A stretch of 64,000 bases of DNA from a virus, in IMG/VR virus record IMGVR_UViG_3300033143_005193, positions 46,777 to 110,776 of that record; one strand, 5' to 3'. The notes below the pieces were generated by a model. The model was not told the origin of the DNA and did no database searches. It saw only the letters and a program-made list of their open reading frames with translations. The position numbers were made by a program, and so were the translations under genes. Position 1 is the first letter of the stretch; each line of letters begins with the position of its first letter. This document shows, piece by piece, positions 59,583 to 64,000 of the stretch.

Positions 59583-60038
59583 TTACCACCAACAATAAAT
59601 CGAATATTCTTTGTTTTTATCTAAAATACCATTTTCATAAAAATAATTGACAATGGAATAAGTAACAAATTTATCAAGATCACCGTCTTCAAGTTTTTCC
59701 ATTACTTTTATATCATTGGAATCCATTTTATCTGGATAAAAATTAACAAGATTGCCATTAAATATTTCCATATCATCAGCTATGGAATAATCATTACCCA
59801 AATTAAAAAAACTATTAACATAGTCATTCCAATCTTCCATTTCTATCATATTAAACGTTTTTTCTTGAAATTTTAGATCTGGAAGAGTTTTAATCAATGT
59901 CAAATCTTTTCCGCCAATTCTTGTATAAGAATTCCCACCATCAACAAATGTTCCGTTTTCACAATTACATTGTTGAAAATCATGGCGGGATTTAGAAATC
60001 AAAATTTTACCACATTTCAAACATTTTACTTTTGACAT
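59583..60038 (-). CDS. Zinc-ribbon phage protein (DUF7695-like N-terminus)
   Basis: 151 aa. KCLKCGKILISKSRHDFQQC and CENGTFVDGGNSYTRIGG are a conserved N-terminal domain seen in several phage proteins, with CxxC and CxC ligands. The remainder is unassigned. It may be an accessory translation or RNA protein by context. Confidence 0.62.
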   Translation of the reverse strand: MSKVKCLKCGKILISKSRHDFQQCNCENGTFVDGGNSYTRIGGKDLTLIKTLPDLKFQEKTFNMIEMEDWNDYVNSFFNLGNDYSIADDMEIFNGNLVNFYPDKMDSNDIKVMEKLEDGDLDKFVTYSIVNYFYENGILDKNKEYSIYCWW

Positions 60039-60053
60039 TATTTTTTATCCTTT

Positions 60054-60224
60054 TTAGTTAACATATCGTTCTGTATGAAAAAATTTATCACAAAATTTTA
60101 AATGTTCTTTTATATGATTGATAATACTTTTATTTAATTGAGTGACATATTTTGATAAAAACTCACTAGTGTATTCATCACAATAAGGATCATCAAAACC
60201 TTCTAATAAATGAATTAATAACAT
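60054..60224 (-). CDS. Hypothetical protein, 56 aa
   Basis: ATG 60224 with AAAAGGA upstream; the longer reading into tRNA-Leu is not used. LLIHLLEGFDDPYCDEYTSEFL then a helical His-rich end. Function unknown. Confidence 0.5.
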   Translation of the reverse strand: MLLIHLLEGFDDPYCDEYTSEFLSKYVTQLNKSIINHIKEHLKFCDKFFHTERYVN

Positions 60225-60241
60225 AAAAATTCCTTTTAAAT

Positions 60242-60319
60242 TGGTAGGGAATATGGGTGTCGAACCCATCCTGTCATGCTTTTGAAGCATGTGCCTCTGC
60301 CATCGTGGGCTAATTCCCC
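60242..60319 (-). tRNA. tRNA with CAA anticodon (Leu codon UUG), type I form
   Basis: Loop TTCAAAA closed by CATGC/GCATG; acceptor GGGGAAT; five-base variable loop; CCA encoded. Leu tRNAs normally have a long variable arm; this one does not. Confidence 0.8.
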
Positions 60320-60331
60320 AAAATTGTTTTA

Positions 60332-60407
60332 TGGTGGAACCCCACCGAGTCGAACGGTGTTCTTCCGGGCTTCAACCGGACGCTATGACCCCATCAGCTA
60401 GAGTTCC
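60332..60407 (-). tRNA. tRNA-Phe(GAA)
   Basis: Loop TTGAAGC closed by TCCGG/CCGGA; acceptor GGAACTC/GGGTTCC; CCA encoded. Confidence 0.9.
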
Positions 60408-60412
60408 ATTTT

Positions 60413-60490
60413 TGGTAGGGGATATGGGTGTCGAACCCATCCTTTAATGGTTTTAAACCATTTGCCTCTGCCATCGTGGGCTAATCCCCC
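60413..60490 (-). tRNA. tRNA with TAA anticodon (Leu codon UUA), type I form
   Basis: Loop TTTAAAA closed by AATGG/CCATT; D- and T-arms nearly identical to the CAA tRNA at 60242; short variable loop; CCA encoded. Clearly a duplicate of its neighbour with a changed anticodon. Confidence 0.8.
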
Positions 60491-60493
60491 AAA

Positions 60494-60922
60494 TTAAGTA
60501 TGATCAATAATTTCAATATCAGAACAATTTATCATTTTACCAATTTTTCCATTTATAATGGAAACACAATATTCCCATTTCAAAGGTGTAACAAAAATAT
60601 CATAATTTTTGAAGCATTTTGGTAAAACGAATTCAATTCTAAAATATTTTGGATGATTATAATATACATCAATTTTATCAGCATCAAGATCGTTCAAACA
60701 AGTTTTCCCATCATAAATAAATGGTGTAAATGAAATAACAGGACCCTCATAATCTTTACAACAAATAGAACCGTTTAAAACATCAAGATATTTATAATCA
60801 TGAAAATAAAAACAAAAATCAACTCTATAATCATTTTCAAAGACATCAATTCCAGACAAAATTTCATCAATAGAAACATTTGAATTATGAATATAATCAA
60901 TTAAATGAATTTTATATGACAT
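60494..60922 (-). CDS. Hypothetical protein, 142 aa
   Basis: ATG 60922 (AGGTTAAA upstream). Beta-rich with DFCFYFHDYKYLDVLNGSIC and IFVTPLKWEYCVSIINGKIG. No family recognised. Encoded between tRNA-Leu and tRNA-Asn. Confidence 0.55.
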   Translation of the reverse strand: MSYKIHLIDYIHNSNVSIDEILSGIDVFENDYRVDFCFYFHDYKYLDVLNGSICCKDYEGPVISFTPFIYDGKTCLNDLDADKIDVYYNHPKYFRIEFVLPKCFKNYDIFVTPLKWEYCVSIINGKIGKMINCSDIEIIDHT

Positions 60923-60936
60923 TTTAACCTCTTTTT

Positions 60937-61011
60937 TGGCTCTAAGGGTAGGATTCGAACCTACATCTTTATGATTAACAGTCATACGCTCTACCGTTAA
61001 GCTACCTTAGA
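60937..61011 (-). tRNA. tRNA-Asn(GTT)
   Basis: Loop CTGTTAA closed by TATGA/TCATA; acceptor TCTAAGG/CCTTAGA; G73; CCA encoded. Confidence 0.9.
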
Positions 61012-61020
61012 AAAAACAGA

Positions 61021-61095
61021 TGGTAGTGGGTGAAGGAATCGAACCTTCATCTTTCGGTTATCGGCCGAAAATCCTACCTATTGGAAGAACCCACT
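61021..61095 (-). tRNA. tRNA-Ile(GAT)
   Basis: Loop CCGATAA closed by TTCGG/CCGAA; acceptor AGTGGGT/ACCCACT; CCA encoded. Confidence 0.9.
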
Positions 61096-61120
61096 ATTAA
61101 ATCAATGATACACAACATCA

Positions 61121-61149
61121 TTATAATAAAACATTTTTTACACTTTGTA
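61121..61149 (-). promoter_or_regulatory. Promoter within the tRNA block
   Basis: TTTACA, 17-nt spacer, TATTAT on the minus strand, about 27 nt before tRNA-Ile. The spacing would allow a normal pre-tRNA leader. Confidence 0.5.
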
Positions 61150-61151
61150 AA

Positions 61152-61230
61152 TGGCGACCCTGGACGGATTTGAACCGACGATCTCTTGGCTGACAACCAA
61201 GCGCATTAAACCAAACTATGCTACAGGGCC
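61152..61230 (-). tRNA. tRNA-Asp(GTC)
   Basis: Loop TTGTCAG closed by CTTGG/CCAAG; acceptor GGCCCTG/CAGGGTC; G73; CCA encoded. Confidence 0.9.
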
Positions 61231-61242
61231 AAACATAAAATT

Positions 61243-61318
61243 TGGTAGGGAATAAGGGAATCGAACCCTTCTAAATCTGCTTGTAAGGCAGACATCCACC
61301 CCAGTTGATTTATTCCCT
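61243..61318 (-). tRNA. tRNA-Val(TAC)
   Basis: Loop CTTACAA closed by TCTGC/GCAGA; acceptor AGGGAAT/ATTCCCT; CCA encoded. Confidence 0.9.
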
Positions 61319-61357
61319 ATAATATCAAATATCATAAAACTTGTAAATTATCAAAAT

Positions 61358-61432
61358 TGGAACCCCCACAGGGAATCGAACCCTGATCAACGGCTTAGAA
61401 GGCCACCACTCTATCCTTTGAGCTATGGGGGC
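61358..61432 (-). tRNA. tRNA-Arg(TCT)
   Basis: Loop CTTCTAA closed by GTGGC/GCCGT; acceptor GCCCCCA/TGGGGGT; CCA encoded. Confidence 0.88.
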
Positions 61433-61484
61433 AAAATTGTTATTTAATAAAATTCAACATATCAAATAATACAAAAAATGTAAC

Positions 61485-61561
61485 TGGAGCCCCTAATGAG
61501 ATTCGAACTCATATAAAACCTTGATCCGTAGTCAAGCGCTGATCCGTTCAGCTATAGGGGC
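61485..61561 (-). tRNA. tRNA-Arg(ACG)
   Basis: Loop CTACGGA closed by CTTGA/TCAAG; acceptor GCCCCTA/TAGGGGC; CCA encoded. A34 would need host TadA to become inosine. Confidence 0.9.
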
Positions 61562-61567
61562 TTAAAA

Positions 61568-61654
61568 TGGCGGAAGGGACAGGATTCGAACCTGCAACCG
61601 TTTTACCGGCCCGAGTTTTCAAGACTCGTTGCTCACCATACTAGCGACCCTTCC
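61568..61654 (-). tRNA. tRNA-Ser(TGA)
   Basis: Type II long variable arm. Loop CTTGAAA closed by CGAGT/ACTCG; G73; CCA encoded. Confidence 0.9.
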
Positions 61655-61682
61655 ATAAATTATATACTACACAATAAAAAAG

Positions 61683-61753
61683 TGGATCTACGGGGAATCG
61701 AACCCCGTGACGGATACCGTGCAAAGGTTTCCCGTAACCCCATTACTAGACCC
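61683..61753 (-). tRNA. tRNA-Ala(TGC), short D-arm
   Basis: Acceptor GGGTCTA/TAGATCC includes the G3-U70 wobble that specifies Ala. Loop TTTGCAC closed by AAACC/GGTAT (one A-A mismatch). D region shorter than usual; CCA not encoded. Confidence 0.75.
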
Positions 61754-61764
61754 AAATATTTTAT

Positions 61765-61843
61765 TGGTCGGGAAGGTAGGATTCGAACCTACGAAGTGCC
61801 CCGCGTCCAAGGCGGGTAGCCTAAACCACTAGCTCACTTCCCG
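61765..61843 (-). tRNA. tRNA-Pro(TGG)
   Basis: Loop CTTGGAC closed by CCCGC/GCGGG; acceptor CGGGAAG/CTTCCCG; CCA encoded. Confidence 0.9.
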
Positions 61844-61850
61844 ATATTTT

Positions 61851-62498
61851 TTAGTTAAAATCCTTATACTTCAATTTAGTAATAATTCTTTTTCTGTTTC
61901 TTGTAAAAAGAGGAACTTTTGGAGTACCAACCAAACCTTCTGCGATAAAATCACCCCATTGAGAATTAAAACCCTCTTTTACAATTTTGATAGCATCATA
62001 AATACTACCAATCAAAACAACAGGAACAACAGGAATATCTAATTGTTTTCCAATTTTTACAACATCTTCCCTTTTTAACCACCATTCACCTATTTTAACA
62101 TCAAAAAGAACAAACTTTTCTTCTTTTGAATATTTTCCACCAGCTTGAATTTTGTTACCGTATCCTTCACCATACAAACAAATTTCTACATTATTTTTAT
62201 CCGATACAGTAAAAACTTTCTTGAAATCCTCAATCATAGGCAGAAATTTTGATTGAAGATGTTTTACCAAACCAACAGGCATTTGAGCTCTATCAGTTTT
62301 ACCACCAAAAGTGATATTTTCACCATCAAACATAATTCTAATATTAGTTCCATCAACCTTTTCAGTCCAAATCCAATCGTTATCTTTAAGATAGAAAAAT
62401 TCTGGCAAAGTCCATTTACCTTCAATAATTTTACCCTTTAATGGACCTTTTTCTTGATGCCTTTTAAAGATTGTTTGGATTTTATGATATTCTTTCAT
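61851..62498 (-). CDS. RNA ligase (Rnl2/T4 Rnl-type nucleotidyltransferase)
   Basis: 215 aa from ATG 62498 (GAGGTG upstream). The adenylation motif is WTEKVDGTNIRIM (KxDGTN). IEICLYGEGYGNKIQAGG, KFVLFDVKIGEWWL and DFIAEGLVGTPKVPLF are motifs III, IV and V of RNA ligases. Inference: repairs tRNAs cleaved by host anticodon nucleases, fitting its place in the tRNA block. Polynucleotide kinase is not seen in this window. Confidence 0.85.
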   Translation of the reverse strand: MKEYHKIQTIFKRHQEKGPLKGKIIEGKWTLPEFFYLKDNDWIWTEKVDGTNIRIMFDGENITFGGKTDRAQMPVGLVKHLQSKFLPMIEDFKKVFTVSDKNNVEICLYGEGYGNKIQAGGKYSKEEKFVLFDVKIGEWWLKREDVVKIGKQLDIPVVPVVLIGSIYDAIKIVKEGFNSQWGDFIAEGLVGTPKVPLFTRNRKRIITKLKYKDFN

Positions 62499-62543
62499 AA
62501 TACACCTCATTTTCAAAATAATCAAAAATAATGGACTGAAAAA

Positions 62544-62618
62544 TGGAGCGGGTAAACGGACTTGAACCGTTACCTATAGCTTGGAAGGCTAATATGCTAC
62601 CATTAACACCATACCCGC
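62544..62618 (-). tRNA. tRNA-Gly(TCC)
   Basis: Loop CTTCCAA closed by TTAGC/GCTAT; acceptor GCGGGTA/TACCCGC; U73 as in bacterial Gly tRNAs; CCA encoded. Confidence 0.9.
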
Positions 62619-62627
62619 TAAAATTCA

Positions 62628-62701
62628 TGGTAGCCCCGGGTGGAATCGAACCACCATTAGAGCGTTATAAGCACCCCCTTCTACCATTGAAGTACGAGGC
62701 C
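62628..62701 (-). tRNA. tRNA-Ile(TAT)
   Basis: Loop CTTATAA closed by GGGTG/CGCTC (with wobble pairs); acceptor GGCCTCG; CCA encoded. It would read AUA directly. Confidence 0.8.
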
Positions 62702-62717
62702 AAAATCATATTAAAAT

Positions 62718-62793
62718 TGGTGATCCCGGCCGGATTCGAACCGGCAACTACAACCTTGAAAGGGTTGTGACCTAACCATTAGTCCACGGGACC
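62718..62793 (-). tRNA. tRNA-Glu(TTC)
   Basis: Loop CTTTCAA closed by CAACC/GGTTG; acceptor GGTCCCG/CGGGATC; CCA encoded. Confidence 0.9.
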
Positions 62794-62803
62794 AAATTAA
62801 AAG

Positions 62804-62885
62804 AGCCGGCGGAGGGATTCGAACCCCCGATGCCTTACGGTCCTGCTTACAAGGCAGGTGCAATCAACCACTATGCGACACCGGC
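62804..62885 (-). tRNA. tRNA-Thr(TGT) with extended variable region
   Basis: Loop CTTGTAA closed by CCTGC/GCAGG; acceptor GCCGGTG/CGCCGGC; variable region about 13 nt, unusual for Thr; CCA not encoded. Confidence 0.8.
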
Positions 62886-62895
62886 TAATTTCTTT

Positions 62896-63147
62896 TCAAA
62901 CAATATTACCATGTTTTTGAAGGATTGTCAACCAATCCTTTCTATTAATAGTGGCTCTACTTACAGGAATTTCATTACCAGAAGTAAAATATTCATCAAT
63001 TTCTCTTATGATACCACTCAAAGAATCGATAATTTCCCCCTGAAATTGTAAATCACGTTTCAATACATTTACTTGATCTTGCAAACCATTTTTTTCATTC
63101 ATCAACCACGCAATTTCAACCTCAAGAGATTTACGACCTTTTTTCAT
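62896..63147 (-). CDS. Hypothetical coiled-coil protein, 83 aa
   Basis: KKGRKSLEVEIAWLMNEKNG followed by a helix (LQDQVNVLKRDLQFQGEIID). It is flanked by tRNA genes and preceded by AAAGGAAAG. Function unknown. Confidence 0.55.
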   Translation of the reverse strand: MKKGRKSLEVEIAWLMNEKNGLQDQVNVLKRDLQFQGEIIDSLSGIIREIDEYFTSGNEIPVSRATINRKDWLTILQKHGNIV

Positions 63148-63176
63148 AATAACTTTCCTTTTTTAAAGTTTACTAA

Positions 63177-63265
63177 TGGTGAGGGGTGAAGGAATCGAAC
63201 CTATCGTCACCCACCCGCAAATTTAACGACAACTGATTTACAGTCAGTCAGCAGGGACAACCCCC
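63177..63265 (-). tRNA. tRNA-Tyr(GTA)-like gene, abnormal structure
   Basis: The ACTGA-CTGTAAA-TCAGT anticodon arm is typical of Tyr and the 3' end is ACCCCTC-ACCA. But the D region is about 10 nt, the variable region about 30 nt, and the T-stem is imperfect (ATAGG/CCTTC). Either a rearranged or decaying tRNA, or an unusual fold. Confidence 0.55.
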
Positions 63266-63271
63266 AGACTA

Positions 63272-63306
63272 ACGTTTATTTTATTATACAATACAAAAAA
63301 TGTAAA
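63272..63306 (-). promoter_or_regulatory. Promoter-like site between tRNA-Trp and tRNA-Tyr
   Basis: TTTACA, 17-nt spacer and TAAAAT on the minus strand. It fits the phage consensus loosely. Confidence 0.4.
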
Positions 63307-63311
63307 CTTTA

Positions 63312-63385
63312 TGGCAGGCCATAGAGGATTCAAACCCCTATCAATCGGGTTGGAGCCGATTATGTTATCTTTACACCAATGACCT
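63312..63385 (-). tRNA. tRNA-Trp(CCA)
   Basis: Loop CTCCAAC closed by ATCGG/CCGAT; acceptor AGGTCAT/ATGGCCT; G73 as expected for Trp; CCA encoded. Confidence 0.9.
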
Positions 63386-63407
63386 ATAATATTTAACTCA
63401 TTAAAAC

Positions 63408-63435
63408 AAAAAAACTTCCAAGAAATTAATCCCGG
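63408..63435 (-). terminator. Terminator-like hairpin upstream of the tRNA block
   Basis: On the minus strand CTTCC ... GGAAG followed by seven Ts. It would stop transcription entering the tRNA block from the right. Confidence 0.55.
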
Positions 63436-63440
63436 AAGCC

Positions 63441-63469
63441 TTTTGTAAATACTATATGTTTACAAAAGA
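63441..63469. repeat. Perfect inverted repeat CTTTTGTAAA / TTTACAAAAG
   Basis: Ten-base arms around a 9-nt loop. Part of the 63386-63629 non-coding stretch, which is AT-rich and has no credible gene. Confidence 0.7.
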
Positions 63470-63629
63470 CTACCGCATGAATATACCTCTTGTATTTTTA
63501 CAATACAGTAACTGCGACTGAATAATATTATAGATTTTAATGGTTAAATTTTTCATGTTACCAATATTTAGCATTTTTTTCTTTTTTTTCAATATACACT
63601 TATATAAAACAAATGTACATTGAAAAAAA

Positions 63630-63993
63630 CCACTTTTTTTTCGTAAAAAGTGGGAAAAAACGTCACTTTCTCGACGAAAGTAAGAAAACACACTTTTTTT
63701 CGTAAAAGTTAAAAAAACGTCACTTTTTCACGAAAGTAAGAAAACGTCACTTTTTTTCGTAAAAGTGAGAAAACGTCTGGTTTTATGGTAAAAAAACCAG
63801 AAAACCGGGTAACGTGGTGAACGTTTTACTGATGTGAAAACGTTCAAAAAAACAGATGATTTTTTTCGCAAAAACATCAAAACGTTACTTTTTTTTCGCG
63901 AAAGTAAGAAAACGTCACTTTTTTTCGCAAAAAGTGAGAAAACGTCACTTTTTCACGCAAAAGTGATAACGCCCTATGATTTAAGCGATAGGG
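63630..63993. repeat. Array of about twelve short hairpins with a constant linker
   Basis: Successive inverted repeats at 63630, 63665, 63692, 63722, 63748, 63777, 63820, 63855, 63885, 63916, 63946 and 63972. Most are CACTTT-n-AAAGTG variants with a TTTCG loop; several use other pairs (CTGG/CCAG, GATG/CATC, AACGTTTT/AAAACGTT, CCCTAT/ATAGGG) and stay complementary. They are mostly joined by agaaaacgt. No gene is seen here. Spacing about 30-40 bp. It continues to the window edge. Confidence 0.85.
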
Positions 63994-64000
63994 GCTCGCT

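Noticed and set aside
62543-63051. Plus-strand ORFs in the tRNA block
   Set aside because: They run antisense across several tRNA genes and have no start-site support; typical chance frames.
63470-63691. 73-aa ORF on the minus strand at the right end
   Set aside because: It reads through the hairpin array; the sequence RRESDVFSHFLRKKSGFF is only the translated repeats. No ribosome site or domain.
63630-63993. CRISPR array at the right end
   Set aside because: The repeated units are palindromic hairpins with constant short linkers; there are no unique spacers and no cas genes.
1-64000. Recoding of a stop codon (as in some large phages)
   Set aside because: TAA, TAG and TGA are all used as normal stops here and no suppressor tRNA (CTA, TTA or TCA anticodon) is present in the window.

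Overview
The window looks like part of a large, very AT-rich, tailed bacteriophage genome with a T4-type core. The evidence is a set of distant but recognisable T4-family proteins: a gp55-like late sigma factor, gp47/gp46 nuclease-ATPase, UvsX recombinase, gp61-like primase, gp32-like ssDNA-binding protein and an Rnh-type 5' nuclease. A tail-fibre C-terminus, a dense tRNA/tmRNA block and capsid-targeting-like N-termini fit the same picture. Coding density is very high and all three stop codons are used. The host is bacterial: there are a lipobox lipoprotein, Shine-Dalgarno sites and a tmRNA. The genus cannot be fixed from the sequence.

Layout. 1-11.9 kb (plus strand): end of a tail-fibre gene with 17 octapeptide repeats, then gp55, gp47, an IS200/IS605-type element (frameshifted tnpA, intact tnpB) inside a broken small gene, a lipoprotein, a metallopeptidase, gp46, uvsX, a NADAR protein and two glycosyltransferases. 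From 11.8 kb to the right end everything is on the minus strand. 11.8-33 kb is mostly a glycan factory: nucleotide-sugar epimerases, a WlbA/WbpB-like dehydrogenase, an aminotransferase, two left-handed beta-helix acyltransferases and many glycosyltransferases. It also holds APS kinase, two sulfotransferases and a UDP-sulfoquinovose synthase-like enzyme split by two inteins. 32.6-53.3 kb is nucleotide and DNA metabolism: primase, a B12-dependent ribonucleotide reductase with three inteins, a thymidylate synthase-family enzyme, 5' nuclease, PD-(D/E)XK nuclease, ssDNA-binding protein, LigA, HNH nuclease, an intein-split glycosyltransferase and a PgpH-like HD phosphodiesterase. 53.9-55.7 kb holds a DUF2828/vWA (Ro-like) gene preceded by three copies of a covarying stem structure. 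55.9-63.4 kb holds 23 tRNA genes or tRNA-like genes and a complete tmRNA, interleaved with small genes and an RNA ligase. 63.4-64 kb is non-coding and carries an array of about twelve hairpins.

How it fits together. Replication and recombination proteins, nucleotide synthesis and a near-complete tRNA set plus tmRNA make the phage fairly independent of its host. The sugar and sulfur genes suggest that it decorates virion or host glycans with acylated amino sugars and sulfated or sulfonated sugars. The NADAR protein, HD phosphodiesterase, adenine methylase and RNA ligase are plausible counter-defence or repair functions. Six inteins and two IS605-type elements, one of them a 256-bp deletion derivative lying exactly inside a DUF4326 gene, show heavy invasion by selfish DNA.
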